Source of the DNA: Tabrizicola oligotrophica
GTDB taxonomy: Bacteria > Pseudomonadota > Alphaproteobacteria > Rhodobacterales > Rhodobacteraceae
DNA length: 64,000 bases
Direction: 5' to 3'
NCBI RefSeq assembly: GCF_011008935.1
Contig: NZ_JAAIVJ010000004.1
Location: 124,001-188,000, forward strand
How positions within the stretch are numbered: position 1 is the first letter of the stretch; every line of letters starts with the position of its first letter. A program made the position numbers and the translations under genes. Positions 50,254 to 59,563 of this stretch are shown in pieces. The notes beneath the pieces are model-generated. The model saw only the letters and a program-made list of their open reading frames with translations, was not told where the DNA came from and searched no databases.

Positions 50254-51462
50254 ATGCCAATCGAACGTCCGCAACAATACCGCTTCCGCCAAGGCGACCG
50301 GGTTCTGCCCTTTGCCGCCTCGGAATATGACGCCCGCATCGCCGGCCTGCGCGAGATCATGGAGATCCACGGGGTTGACGCCTGCGTCTTCACCTCGATG
50401 CACTCGATCGCCTATTACTCGGGCTTCCTCTATTGCTCCTTCGGCCGCCCCTACGGCCTTGTCGTCACCCCCAGCGAATGCGTGACCATCTCGGCCGGCA
50501 TCGACGCCGCCCAACCCTGGCGCCGCAGCCATGGTGACAGCATCACCTATACCGACTGGCAGCGCGACAACTACTGGCGCGCGGTGCTGTCGGTGACAGG
50601 CGAGGGCCGCGTCATCGGCTGCGAGGCCGATCACCTGACGCTGGTGCAGTCGGAAAAGCTGAATGCCTTCCTGAAACCGAAGAAGGGCGTGGATATTTCC
50701 AAGGCGGCGATGGAACAGCGGATGATGAAATCACCCGCCGAAATCGAGCTGATCCGCCACGGCGCGGCGGTGGCCGACGTGGGCGGCTTTGCCATCCGCG
50801 ACGCGGTCAAGGAAGGTCTGCGCGAGATCGACATCGCCATGGCAGGTCGCGATGCGATGGAACTGGAGATTGCCAAGCGCTTCCCCGATGCCGAATACCG
50901 CGATACCTGGGTGTGGTTCCAGTCGGGCATCAACACCGACGGCGCGCATAACCCGGTCACGGGCCGCAAGCTCATGCGCGGAGATATCCTGTCGCTGAAC
51001 ACCTTCCCGATGATCTCGGGCTATTACACCGCGCTGGAACGCACGATGTTCGTCAAGGACTGCGACGCCGCCTCGCGCCGGATCTGGGACATCAACGTCG
51101 CCGCCCATGAATACGGTATCAGCCTGTTGAAACCCGGCGCCTCCTGCGCCGAGGTGACGCAGAAGCTGAACACCTTCTTCGAAGAGCATCAGGTGCTGCA
51201 ATACCGCACCTTCGGTTATGGCCACTCGTTCGGGGTTCTCTCGCACTACTACGGCCGCGAAGCCGGGCTTGAGCTGCGCGAGGACATCGACACCGTGCTG
51301 GAGCCGGGCATGGTGATCTCGATGGAGCCGATGCTGACCATCCCCGAGGGCCAGCCGGGCGCCGGCGGCTACCGCGAGCATGACATTCTGGTCATCACCG
51401 AGGACGGGAACGAGGATATCACCAAGTATCCCTACGGGCCGGACTTCAACATCGTGGGGTAA
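50254..51462 (+). CDS. Creatinase (creatine amidinohydrolase), M24 fold
   Basis: 402 residues, the usual creatinase length (Pseudomonas putida enzyme about 403). The pita-bread fold is recognised by SGFLYCSFGRPYGLVVTPSE, TDWQRDNYW, WFQSGINTDGAHNPVTGRK (active-site His) and FGYGHSFGVLSHYYGREAGL. As in creatinase, the five metal ligands of M24 peptidases are not all kept. It splits creatine into sarcosine and urea in the cytoplasm. It stands alone behind a hairpin-rich leader. It adds another N-methyl compound route to this window. Confidence 0.9.
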   Translation: MPIERPQQYRFRQGDRVLPFAASEYDARIAGLREIMEIHGVDACVFTSMHSIAYYSGFLYCSFGRPYGLVVTPSECVTISAGIDAAQPWRRSHGDSITYTDWQRDNYWRAVLSVTGEGRVIGCEADHLTLVQSEKLNAFLKPKKGVDISKAAMEQRMMKSPAEIELIRHGAAVADVGGFAIRDAVKEGLREIDIAMAGRDAMELEIAKRFPDAEYRDTWVWFQSGINTDGAHNPVTGRKLMRGDILSLNTFPMISGYYTALERTMFVKDCDAASRRIWDINVAAHEYGISLLKPGASCAEVTQKLNTFFEEHQVLQYRTFGYGHSFGVLSHYYGREAGLELREDIDTVLEPGMVISMEPMLTIPEGQPGAGGYREHDILVITEDGNEDITKYPYGPDFNIVG

Positions 51463-51851
51463 GCCCCGACCTCGGCAACTGCCGGGGTCAAAACGCTCCG
51501 GTGGAGCGTTTTGAGGGGCGAACGCCCGAGCAAGCTTGCGAGGGCCGGGGGGAAACTCCCGGCCCTTTTTCACAACGTGATTCTCTCTGTCGCAAGGGCC
51601 AGCAGGATAGCCGCACAAGACGCCCGGAACATCCGCGCGCAGACCGCGATCTGCATCGCGCTGCCCTGAATGTCCGACACGATCAGGCAGGCAGCGGGAA
51701 TCCTGCATTTGGCGTCTTCCGCCTTGAGCCCGGAAAACCCGCCCTTCCCGCCACTTCCCCGGCTTTTCTTTTTCCAACGTCGCGCGGGGCCTTGACGCAA
51801 GGGGCGCCGGGCGGCTTCTGTGCCGCGAATTGCCCTTTCCCGAGATCTGAC
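51463..51851. other. 389-bp intergenic region after creatinase
   Basis: It contains a perfect 11-bp hairpin CAAAACGCTCC-GGT-GGAGCGTTTTG (51489-51513), an intrinsic terminator (listed separately) and, near its right end, a -35-like TTGACG at 51792-51797 that could serve the transpeptidase gene. I see no supportable gene in it. Confidence 0.6.
51542..51570 (+). terminator. Intrinsic terminator downstream of creatinase
   Basis: GGGCCGGG, an 8-nt loop, CCCGGCCC, then TTTTT: a textbook rho-independent terminator, 80 bp after the creatinase stop. Confidence 0.85.
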
Positions 51852-52958
51852 ATGTCCCCGATTCTCCGCCTTGTGGCGCTTGCGTCCTTCTCTGTGCTTG
51901 CCGCCTGCGCCACGACCCCGCCGGAAGAAAGCTCGACCGCGCCGTCCACCAAACCCGGATATGAAGCAGTGGAAGACGACGGCTTCATGATCGAGGCGGT
52001 GGAGGAACGCCATCTTTCGGGCGGGCGCGAAAGGACTGAGGTCGCCTACAACGGCCCGGAAAGCGCCGGCACCATCGTCGTCGATACCTTTGCCCGCAAG
52101 CTTTACCATGTGCAGGAGGGCGGCCGGGCGATGCGCTATTCGATCGCCGTCGGCCGTGAGGGCCTGTCGTTCCGCGGTTCGGGTGTGATCGGGCGCAAGG
52201 CCAAATGGCCGTCCTGGCAGCCCACGGCCAACATGGTTCGCACCCGCCCCGACCTTTACGCCGAATACGCCGGCGGCATGGCGGGTGGCCTCGACAACCC
52301 CCTGGGAGCGCGGGCGATGTATCTTTATCGCGGCGGGCGTGACACCATGTTCCGCATCCATGGCACGATCCAGAACGCCACCATCGGCCATGCCACCAGC
52401 GCCGGCTGCATCCGGCTTTACAACCAGGACGCCATCTACCTCTTTGAGCAGGTCGAGATGGGCACCAAGGTAAAGGTCCGCTCGCAGGAAGAAAGCCTTG
52501 AGCTGGAGGGCCCCTACATGGACGACGCCTGGGGCCTGGCCGTTCCCGAAACACCCGAGAACGCCGCGCGTAAGGAAACCGACCTTGTGGCCAAGGCCGA
52601 ACAGGAAGCCGCCGAAGCCAAGGCTGCCGAAGAAGCCGCCGCCAAGGCTGCTGCCGAACAGGCCGCCTATGACGCGATGAGCGACGAAGAAAAGGCCAAG
52701 CACGACGAGAAGCTCGCCAAGGCCGCCGCCAAGGCAGAAGCACTGGCGGAAAAGGAAAAAGCCAAGGCCGAGGCCCTTGCCGCGAAGGAGAAGGCCAAAG
52801 CCGAAGCTCTGGCCGCCAAGGAAGCTGCCGCGGCAGAGAAGGCTACTGCCAAGGCCGAGAAAGCGGCCGCCGCCGCCGAGAAGAAGCGGTTGGCCGCCTG
52901 CACCCGCAAGGGCATCGAGGAAAAGGACTGTCCGCCGCTGGAGGCTGCCAACGGCTGA
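51852..52958 (+). CDS. L,D-transpeptidase (YkuD) lipoprotein with a long Lys/Ala/Glu-rich tail
   Basis: 368 residues. MSPILRLVALASFSVLAAC ends in a lipobox (LAAC, Cys19). The YkuD domain spans about residues 75-215; its catalytic site is FRIHGT with ATSAGCIRLYNQD (His, Ser, Cys, Arg). It makes 3-3 cross-links in peptidoglycan or attaches proteins to it. Residues 230-345 are a low-complexity AEAKAAEEAAAKA and AEKEKAKAEALAAKE tail predicted to be coiled coil, ending in a two-cysteine segment (AACTRKGIEEKDCPPLEA). The tail could span or bind the periplasmic sacculus. Start ATG 51852; the frame upstream is open only by chance. Confidence 0.9.
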   Translation: MSPILRLVALASFSVLAACATTPPEESSTAPSTKPGYEAVEDDGFMIEAVEERHLSGGRERTEVAYNGPESAGTIVVDTFARKLYHVQEGGRAMRYSIAVGREGLSFRGSGVIGRKAKWPSWQPTANMVRTRPDLYAEYAGGMAGGLDNPLGARAMYLYRGGRDTMFRIHGTIQNATIGHATSAGCIRLYNQDAIYLFEQVEMGTKVKVRSQEESLELEGPYMDDAWGLAVPETPENAARKETDLVAKAEQEAAEAKAAEEAAAKAAAEQAAYDAMSDEEKAKHDEKLAKAAAKAEALAEKEKAKAEALAAKEKAKAEALAAKEAAAAEKATAKAEKAAAAAEKKRLAACTRKGIEEKDCPPLEAANG

Positions 52959-52982
52959 TCGGCCTGGTGGACCGGAAACAGG

Positions 52983-53013
52983 AAAAGGCCCGGAGACATC
53001 TCCGGGCCTTTTT
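52983..53013. terminator. Bidirectional intrinsic terminator between L,D-transpeptidase and TlpA-like gene
   Basis: AAAAGGCCCGGAGA, CA loop, TCTCCGGGCCTTTTT. U-runs form on either strand, serving both convergent genes. Confidence 0.9.
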
Positions 53014-53043
53014 CCATGATGCCGGCCATGGCTCGCGGTGGTG

Positions 53044-53583
53044 TCAGCCCCCGGCCATCAGCGCCTTCAGCACCGCCTGCGCTTCGGCGCCGTCCCAATG
53101 TGCGTCCCCGATCAACCGGCCAACCTCGGCACCTTCGGGGTTCAGGATCACCGTCACCGGCAGGCCCATGACCCCCATGGCGTGCGCCAGCTCCGAGCTG
53201 GGATCGCGCAGGTTCTCAAGGTTCTCGATCGCGGCCTCGGCAAAGAACCGTTCGATCCCGGCCACGTCATTGCGCCCCGTCGCCACCGGCACCACGGCAA
53301 GCTCGGGCATCGCCGCCTGCAACCGGTCGAGCGACGGCATCTCCTCGCGGCAGGGCGGGCACCAGGTGGCCCAGAAGTTCAGCACCACCCACTTGCCCTT
53401 GAATTCCGCCATCGAGCGCGGCGCGTCGGCCATGTCGAGCAAGCCGGCCTCGGGGATCGGCGCCGGGGTCTCGGCCAGCACCAGCTTGGCCATGTCGCCG
53501 GTCAAAAGCGCGGCGACATCCGCCGCCGCCGGGTTTGCACCAAAGAGAAAGGCCGTATAAAGCACCGCCAGAGCGTTCCGCAT
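53044..53583 (-). CDS. TlpA-family thiol:disulfide oxidoreductase
   Basis: 179 residues. A signal peptide ([19 protein letters not shown]) leads to a thioredoxin fold with the redox pair in [29 protein letters not shown] holds the cis-proline. The short inserted segment before the redox motif is TlpA/ResA-like. It works in the periplasm, reducing disulfides for cytochrome c maturation or copper-site assembly. The start at ATG 53583 is only 22 bp from the argH start on the other strand, so its promoter must overlap argH coding or leader sequence. Confidence 0.9.
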   Translation of the reverse strand: MRNALAVLYTAFLFGANPAAADVAALLTGDMAKLVLAETPAPIPEAGLLDMADAPRSMAEFKGKWVVLNFWATWCPPCREEMPSLDRLQAAMPELAVVPVATGRNDVAGIERFFAEAAIENLENLRDPSSELAHAMGVMGLPVTVILNPEGAEVGRLIGDAHWDGAEAQAVLKALMAGG

Positions 53584-53605
53584 TCCATCCCCCAAAGGCC
53601 AGACC

Positions 53606-55006
53606 ATGACCCAATCCAAAGATGCCGCCGCCAACGCCATGTGGGGCGGCCGTTTCGCCTCGGGCCCCGATGCCATCATGACGGCGATCAACGCCTCGAT
53701 CGGTTTTGACCAGCGGCTTTATGCGCAGGACATCGCCGGATCGCGCGCCCATGCCACCATGCTGGCCGCGCAAGGCATCCTTAGCGATAACGATGCCAAG
53801 GCGATCGGGGAAGGGCTGCTCACGGTCTTGTCAGAGATCGAGGGCGGGAAGTTCACCTTTTCGGCCGCGCTGGAGGACATTCACCTCAACGTCGAATCCC
53901 GCCTGACCGAGATCATCGGCGATGCGGGCAAGCGGCTGCACACCGGGCGGTCGCGCAACGATCAGGTGGCAGTCGATTTCCGGCTCTGGGTGCGCGACCA
54001 GTGCGATGCCGCCATCGCGGGCCTCACCGCGCTGATGCAGGCGTTTCTGGCACAGGCCGAGGCGGGGGTGGACTGGGTGATGCCCGGCTTCACCCATCTG
54101 CAAACCGCGCAGCCGGTGACATGGGGCCACCACATGCTGGCCTATGTCGAAATGTTCGCCCGCGACCGCAGCCGTTTTGAGGATGCCCGCCGCCGGATGA
54201 ACGAATGCCCTCTGGGCGCGGCGGCTTTGGCCGGCACATCTTTCCCGATTGACCGCTTTGCCACGGCCCGCGCGCTGGGGTTCGACCGGCCCACGGCGAA
54301 CAGCCTCGATTCTGTCTCCGACCGCGATTTCGCGCTGGAGTTTCTTGCCGCCAGCAGCATCTGCGCCATGCACCTCAGCCGATTTGCCGAAGAGCTGGTG
54401 ATCTGGTCCTCGGCGCAGTTCCGGTTCGTCCGGCTGTCGGACAAATGGACCACCGGTTCCTCGATCATGCCGCAGAAGAAGAACCCCGACGCGGCGGAGC
54501 TTCTGCGCGCCAAGCTGGGGCGGATTCTAGGCGCGACGGTGGCCTTGTTCACCATCATGAAGGGCCTTGCGCTGACCTATTCCAAGGACATGCAGGAAGA
54601 CAAGGAACAGACCTTCGACGCCGCCGACACGCTGATGCTGGGTCTTGCAGCAATGACCGGCATGGTTTCCGACATGACGGCGAACCGCGACACGCTGCGG
54701 GCGGCGGCGGCCTCGGGGTTCTCCACCGCCACCGATCTGGCCGACTGGCTGGTGCGCCGTCTGGGCCTGCCGTTCCGCGATGCCCACCATGTGACGGGCA
54801 CGCTGGTCGCCATGGCGGAAAAGGCCGGCATCGACCTGCCCGACCTGATGCTTGAGCAGATGCAATCGGTCCATGCCGGGATCACGGCAGAGGTCTTTGA
54901 GGTGTTGGGCGTCGACAACTCGGTGAATTCGCGGATGTCCTATGGCGGAACCTCGCCGGTCCGCGTGGCCGAGCAGGTGGCGCGCTGGAAGGCGGCTTTG
55001 GCGTAG
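53606..55006 (+). CDS. argH: Argininosuccinate lyase (ArgH)
   Basis: 466 residues, full length. The fumarase/aspartase-superfamily signature is [15 protein letters not shown], with the catalytic serine on the flexible loop. The N terminus has [20 protein letters not shown], and [20 protein letters not shown] with [16 protein letters not shown] is the substrate site. It splits argininosuccinate into arginine and fumarate, the last step of arginine synthesis. It is followed by a small lipoprotein gene and lysA, an order common in Rhodobacteraceae. Confidence 0.98.
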   Translation: MTQSKDAAANAMWGGRFASGPDAIMTAINASIGFDQRLYAQDIAGSRAHATMLAAQGILSDNDAKAIGEGLLTVLSEIEGGKFTFSAALEDIHLNVESRLTEIIGDAGKRLHTGRSRNDQVAVDFRLWVRDQCDAAIAGLTALMQAFLAQAEAGVDWVMPGFTHLQTAQPVTWGHHMLAYVEMFARDRSRFEDARRRMNECPLGAAALAGTSFPIDRFATARALGFDRPTANSLDSVSDRDFALEFLAASSICAMHLSRFAEELVIWSSAQFRFVRLSDKWTTGSSIMPQKKNPDAAELLRAKLGRILGATVALFTIMKGLALTYSKDMQEDKEQTFDAADTLMLGLAAMTGMVSDMTANRDTLRAAAASGFSTATDLADWLVRRLGLPFRDAHHVTGTLVAMAEKAGIDLPDLMLEQMQSVHAGITAEVFEVLGVDNSVNSRMSYGGTSPVRVAEQVARWKAALA

Positions 55007-55159
55007 GGCAGGATTTGCCTGCCGCTGGCGCATCTGCCTTTCGTTTAGCCGGGCCTTGGCAGCGGTCTTGGGGCTTGCCGCCAAAGGGGCTTTGCGCTTC
55101 GCATAGGGTGTCAGAAGGGGCGCTTGTCCCCGCAAGACGCTGAACAGGAAAGATTTGTC

Positions 55160-55351
55160 ATGAACCTCTTGCTGAAACCCGCCCTCGCCCTTGCGCTGAT
55201 CGCCCCGCTCGCCGCCTGTGGTGCCGATGGCGCACCCGTGGCCCCGACGCGCATGGATACGCCCGCCACCGGCATCACCCTTTCGGGCTGCGTCAAGGCC
55301 GGCGTCGTGGCCGGCCCGCCGGTCACTTCGGGCAGCCCCGCCCGCTGCTGA
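55160..55351 (+). CDS. Small lipoprotein between argH and lysA
   Basis: 63 residues. MNLLLKPALALALIAPLAAC contains a lipobox (LAAC, Cys20). The short mature part (GADGAPVAPTRMDTPATGIT, then a C-terminal SGSPARC) is Pro/Gly rich with no domain. The LptM/YifL-like small lipoprotein that precedes lysA in many proteobacteria occupies this place, so it is probably an LptM homologue, a helper of the LptD lipopolysaccharide translocon. AGGAAAG lies upstream of ATG 55160. Confidence 0.8.
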   Translation: MNLLLKPALALALIAPLAACGADGAPVAPTRMDTPATGITLSGCVKAGVVAGPPVTSGSPARC

Positions 55352-55440
55352 GCCGCGCGCCGCCAAGGCCGGCGCAGTTGATTGCGACCCGCGCGGCTTC
55401 TGCTATACCCGACGGACAGGTAACGCAGGGCCGCGCGGCA

Positions 55441-56706
55441 ATGGATCATTTCATCTACAAATCAGGGGTGTTGCATGCCGAAGGCGTGGCAATCCCCGAC
55501 ATTGCGGCGGCAGTCGGAACGCCGTTCTACGTCTATTCCGCCGCCACGCTGACCCGCCACTATCGCCTGTTCACCGAGGCGCTGTCACCCCTGCCGCATC
55601 AGGTCTGCTTTGCCATCAAGTCGCTGTCGAACCTTGCGGTGCTGAAGCTGTTGGGCGACCTTGGTGCCGGGATGGACGTGGTTTCGGGCGGCGAATACCG
55701 CCGCGCCAAGGCAGCGGGCGTACCGGGCGACCGCATCGTGTTTTCCGGCGTTGGCAAGACGCGCGAGGAAATGCGGCTGGCGCTGGAAGGCGGCATTCGC
55801 CAGTTCAACCTTGAAAGCGAGCCGGAGATGCGGGCGCTATCCGAGGTGGCTTCGTCGATGGGCGTCACCGCCCCGGTGACAGTGCGGGTGAACCCCGATG
55901 TCGACGCCAAGACCCACGAAAAGATCGCCACTGGCAAGTCCGAGAACAAGTTCGGCATCCCGATTGCCCGCGCCCCCGAGGTTTACGCCGAAATCGCCCG
56001 GCTGCCGGGCCTGCGCGCCGTCGGCATCGACGTGCATATCGGCAGCCAGCTGACCGAGCTGGAGCCGTTCGAGGAGGCTTTCACCAAGGTCGCCGCCCTG
56101 ACCGAAACCCTGCGCGCCCAAGGCCATTCCATCGAGCGGCTCGACCTTGGTGGCGGTCTGGGCATCCCCTATACCCGCTCGAACGAGGCCCCGCCGCTGC
56201 CGACCGACTATGGCGCGATGATCAAGCGGACTGTCGGGCATCTTGGCTGCGAGATCGAGATCGAGCCGGGGCGGCTGATTTCCGGCAATTCGGGTCTGCT
56301 GGTGGCCGGTGTGGTCTATGTGAAGAACGGCGAGGGCCGGGATTTCCTGATCCTTGACGCCGCGATGAACGATCTGGTCCGGCCCTCGATGTATGGCGCG
56401 CATCATGACATCGTGCCGGTGATCGAAGCCCCGGCGGGCAACCCCTCTGCCGCCTATGACGTGGTCGGCCCGGTCTGCGAAACTGGCGACACCTTTGCCA
56501 AGGGGCGCGGCCTGCCGCTTCTGGCCGAAGGCGATCTGGTGGCCTTCCGCTCGGCCGGCGCCTATGGTGCGGTCATGGCCTCGGAATACAACACCCGGCC
56601 GCTGATTCCGGAAATTCTGGTGCAGGACGATCACTTCGCCGTCATCCGGGCGCGACCAAGCTTTGACGAAATCCTCGGTCGCGATAACATTCCCGCATGG
56701 CTCTGA
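55441..56706 (+). CDS. lysA: Diaminopimelate decarboxylase (LysA)
   Basis: 421 residues, group IV PLP-dependent decarboxylase. The PLP lysine is in CFAIKSLSN. VDVHIGSQLTELEPF holds the HIGS motif, LDLGGGLGIPY the glycine loop for phosphate, and EPGRLISGNSG the second phosphate contact. GPVCETGDTF carries the catalytic cysteine from the neighbouring subunit. It converts meso-diaminopimelate to lysine. The start at ATG 55441 gives MDHFIYKSGVLHAEGV. Confidence 0.97.
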   Translation: MDHFIYKSGVLHAEGVAIPDIAAAVGTPFYVYSAATLTRHYRLFTEALSPLPHQVCFAIKSLSNLAVLKLLGDLGAGMDVVSGGEYRRAKAAGVPGDRIVFSGVGKTREEMRLALEGGIRQFNLESEPEMRALSEVASSMGVTAPVTVRVNPDVDAKTHEKIATGKSENKFGIPIARAPEVYAEIARLPGLRAVGIDVHIGSQLTELEPFEEAFTKVAALTETLRAQGHSIERLDLGGGLGIPYTRSNEAPPLPTDYGAMIKRTVGHLGCEIEIEPGRLISGNSGLLVAGVVYVKNGEGRDFLILDAAMNDLVRPSMYGAHHDIVPVIEAPAGNPSAAYDVVGPVCETGDTFAKGRGLPLLAEGDLVAFRSAGAYGAVMASEYNTRPLIPEILVQDDHFAVIRARPSFDEILGRDNIPAWL

Positions 56707-56719
56707 CCTGGCGAGGCGG

Positions 56720-59203
56720 ATGGACGACCACGCGAAAGCCACGCTGAAACGGATCGAAACCCCGCTGCGGTTGACCTGGGCGGGGCTTTGGGCTGAACGT
56801 GCCGTTCGCGCCTTCTGGCCGCTCTGGACGCTGGCCATTTCGCTGCTCGCCGCGCTGAGCTTCGGGCTGCAGGACCATCTGCCGCTTGAGGCGCTTTGGG
56901 CCGGCGCGGTGGCCGCGGCGGTCGGACTTGCGGCGGCCTTGACCCATGGCCTGAGCCGCTTCCACAGACCCACGCGGACCGAGGCGCTGGTGCGGCTTGA
57001 CAGCCGGTTGCCAGGCCAGCCGCTTGCCGCGCTGCGCGACACGCAGGCGATCGGCGCCACCGACCCTGCCTCTCGGGCGGTCTGGGCCGCGCATCTGGCG
57101 CGCATGGCGGAACGGGCAAAGGCGGCAAGGCCGGTGGAACCGAACCTGAAACTTGCCGCGCGCGATCCCTTTGCGCTGCGCTATATTGCGCTGACAGCGC
57201 TGGTGATGGCGCTGATCTTCGGCTCGATCTGGCGGCTGGGCTCCATGGCTGCGCTGGCCCCGGGTGGGGCCAGCGACATCGCGGCGGATGGCCCGACCTG
57301 GGAGGGCTGGCTGAAGCCGCCCACCTATACGGCCAAGCCGACGCTTTACCTCAACGATCAGACCGCCGAATCCCTGACCCTGCCGGTCGGGACCAAGTTG
57401 CAGCTCCGGCTTTACGGCGAGCCGGGCAGCCTGATCCTGTCGGAAACCGTTTCGGGCCGGACCGAGGTTCCCCCGGCCTCGGACGCGGCGCAGGATTTCA
57501 CCATCACCCAAAGCGGCAAGCTGGCCATCGACGGGGCCGGCGGGCGCGAATGGGCGGTCAGCGTCACCCCCGACCGCGCGCCCACCATCGCCGCCGATGG
57601 CCCGATCTCCCGCGACAAGGGCGGGCGCTTCAAGCAGAAGGTCAAGGGCAGCGACGACTACGGCATCACCAAGGCCACGGTCACGATTGCGCTTGATCTG
57701 GCGCAGGTTGACCGACGCTTCGGTCTGGCGCTGGAGCCCGAGGACCTGGCCCCGGTGGTGCTGGACCTGCCGATGCCGCGCAAGGGCAAGCGCGAGGAGT
57801 TTGCCGTCACACTGGTTGACGACCTGTCGCAATCGGTTCTGGCCAACATGCCGGTGACGCTGACCTTTGCGGCCGTCGATGCGGCGGGACAACAAGGGAA
57901 TTCAGCCCCCACCACAGCCGTGCTGCCCGGCAAGCGCTTTTTCGATCCGGCGGCGGCGGCGCTGATCGAACTGCGGCGCGATCTGCTGTGGACCCGCGCC
58001 AACGCCCCCCGCGTCGTGCAGATCCTGCGCGCCCTCACCCACAAGCCCGAGGGCTTTTTCACCAATCGGAAGGCCTTTCTGCGGCTGCGCGTGGCGATGA
58101 AACGGCTGGAGGCGGACGCCGCCTCGCTTACCCCCGCCTTGCGGGATGAGGTGGCCGAAGAGCTGTGGCAGATTGCCCTCCTGATGGAGGAGGGCGACCT
58201 GAACGACGCCAGGGAACGGCTGAAGCGCGCGCAGGACCGGCTGGCCGAGGCGATCAAGCGTGGGGCCTCGCCCGAGGAAATTCAAGAGCTTATGGATGAG
58301 ATGCGGCAGGCCATGGATGACTACATGGACATGCTCGCCGAGACCATGGAAGAGCGCACCCCCGAAGAGCAGTCGGCCGACGGCGGCGCCACCATGTCGG
58401 AAGACCAGCTGCAGGAAATGCTCGACCGGCTGCAAAAGCTGATGGAAGAGGGCAAGACCGCCGAGGCGGCCGAACTTCTGGCGCAGATCCAGGAAATGAT
58501 GGAAAACATGCGCATGGTGCAGGGCGACGGTCAGGGCGGCAAGGGCCGCGGCAGCCCCGGCCAGCAGGCCATGCGCGATCTCGGCGAAACCCTGCGCGGC
58601 CAGCAGGGCCTGTCGGACGACGCCTTCCGCGACATGCAGCGCGGGCGGCAGGGCGAGGCCGAAGGAGATGGCCAGCAGGGCGAGCAACCCGGCGGCGAGA
58701 AGCAAAGCCTTGCCGAGCGGCAAGAGGCGCTGCGGCGCGAGCTGGAACGGCTGGAGCGGCAGGGCAACCTGCCCGGCAAGGGGGGCGACAGGGGCGAGGC
58801 CGGGCGGCAATCGCTGGACAACGCCCGCCGCGCCATGCGCGAGGCCGAGGACGCCCTGCGCGACGAGGATCTGCCCGGCGCGCTCGATCGGCAGGCCGAA
58901 GCGCTGGAGGCGCTGCGCGACGGCATCCGTGACTTCGGCGAAGCTCTGGCGCAGGAGAACCGCCAGGAGGGGCAGCGTCAGGCCGGAGCCGAAGCCCGAC
59001 AGGACGACCCCGAGGGCCGCGATCCGCTGGGACGCCAGACCGGCGAAAGCCTGCGGATCGGCTCGGATGACAACCTGCTGTCCGACAAGGAGGTCTATCG
59101 CCGGGCCGAGGAACTGCTGGAGGAAATCCGCCGCCGCTCGGGCGATCTGGCCCGCCCGGAAGGCGAACGCGACTATCTGAAACGCTTGCTGGATCTGTTC
59201 TGA
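56720..59203 (+). CDS. TIGR02302-type (DUF4175) large membrane protein
   Basis: 827 residues. Three hydrophobic segments lie at the N terminus: AFWPLWTLAISLLAALSFGL, PLEALWAGAVAAAVGLAAALT, and YIALTALVMALIFGSIW near 165. A beta-rich middle contains GPTWEGWLKPPTYTAKPTLYL and DDYGITKATVTIAL. The last 300 residues are Glu/Gln/Met-rich helical sequence (MDEMRQAMDDYMDMLAETME, then GEQPGGEKQSLAERQEALRR). This is the DUF4175/TIGR02302 family of alphaproteobacteria, function unknown. The start at ATG 56720 lies 13 bp after lysA, so the two are probably co-transcribed. Confidence 0.88.
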   Translation: MDDHAKATLKRIETPLRLTWAGLWAERAVRAFWPLWTLAISLLAALSFGLQDHLPLEALWAGAVAAAVGLAAALTHGLSRFHRPTRTEALVRLDSRLPGQPLAALRDTQAIGATDPASRAVWAAHLARMAERAKAARPVEPNLKLAARDPFALRYIALTALVMALIFGSIWRLGSMAALAPGGASDIAADGPTWEGWLKPPTYTAKPTLYLNDQTAESLTLPVGTKLQLRLYGEPGSLILSETVSGRTEVPPASDAAQDFTITQSGKLAIDGAGGREWAVSVTPDRAPTIAADGPISRDKGGRFKQKVKGSDDYGITKATVTIALDLAQVDRRFGLALEPEDLAPVVLDLPMPRKGKREEFAVTLVDDLSQSVLANMPVTLTFAAVDAAGQQGNSAPTTAVLPGKRFFDPAAAALIELRRDLLWTRANAPRVVQILRALTHKPEGFFTNRKAFLRLRVAMKRLEADAASLTPALRDEVAEELWQIALLMEEGDLNDARERLKRAQDRLAEAIKRGASPEEIQELMDEMRQAMDDYMDMLAETMEERTPEEQSADGGATMSEDQLQEMLDRLQKLMEEGKTAEAAELLAQIQEMMENMRMVQGDGQGGKGRGSPGQQAMRDLGETLRGQQGLSDDAFRDMQRGRQGEAEGDGQQGEQPGGEKQSLAERQEALRRELERLERQGNLPGKGGDRGEAGRQSLDNARRAMREAEDALRDEDLPGALDRQAEALEALRDGIRDFGEALAQENRQEGQRQAGAEARQDDPEGRDPLGRQTGESLRIGSDDNLLSDKEVYRRAEELLEEIRRRSGDLARPEGERDYLKRLLDLF

Positions 59204-59221
59204 AAACCCGCCGGGCAGGAT

Positions 59222-59353
59222 CTACAGGGCCTGCGCGGCGCCCAATTGGTTCGCGGCAAGGATGAACAGCAGTGCCGTCAAGCCCATGATGAGGCAAAGC
59301 CTCGGCGCCGACTGGCGTTTGCGGTCCTTCGGGATGTCGAGCATGGCGTCCAT
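59222..59353 (-). CDS. Possible very small membrane protein (43 residues)
   Basis: MDAMLDIPKDRKRQSAPRLC followed by one hydrophobic segment (LIMGLTALLFILAANQLGA). AGAAG lies upstream of the start at 59353. It sits in the 360-bp gap between the TIGR02302 gene and pheT on the opposite strand. The basic stretch followed by a single helix looks like a real tiny membrane protein, but there is no family support and the length is close to chance. The remaining gap (59354-59563) shows nothing else. Confidence 0.4.
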   Translation of the reverse strand: MDAMLDIPKDRKRQSAPRLCLIMGLTALLFILAANQLGAAQAL

Positions 59354-59563
59354 GGCTTCTTCTATACCCTTTCGCCTTCCCAATTGAGGCAATCCCGGCG
59401 GGAATTGCGCGACAAACTGTTCCTGCCCAGGAAACCCCACCGCTTTCCCGCGCCCTGATGGCGTGACCGCATCGACCTTGGCCCCTTGATGCTTTCCCTT
59501 TCCCCGGCGATGCGCTAATCCGCCTAGCAAAGCTGACCACGACCGACCCGAAGGGCCAATGCG

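Noticed and set aside
51570-51680. Short minus-strand frame after the creatinase terminator encoding about 36 residues
   Set aside because: No ribosome-binding site and overlaps the terminator; not distinguishable from chance.
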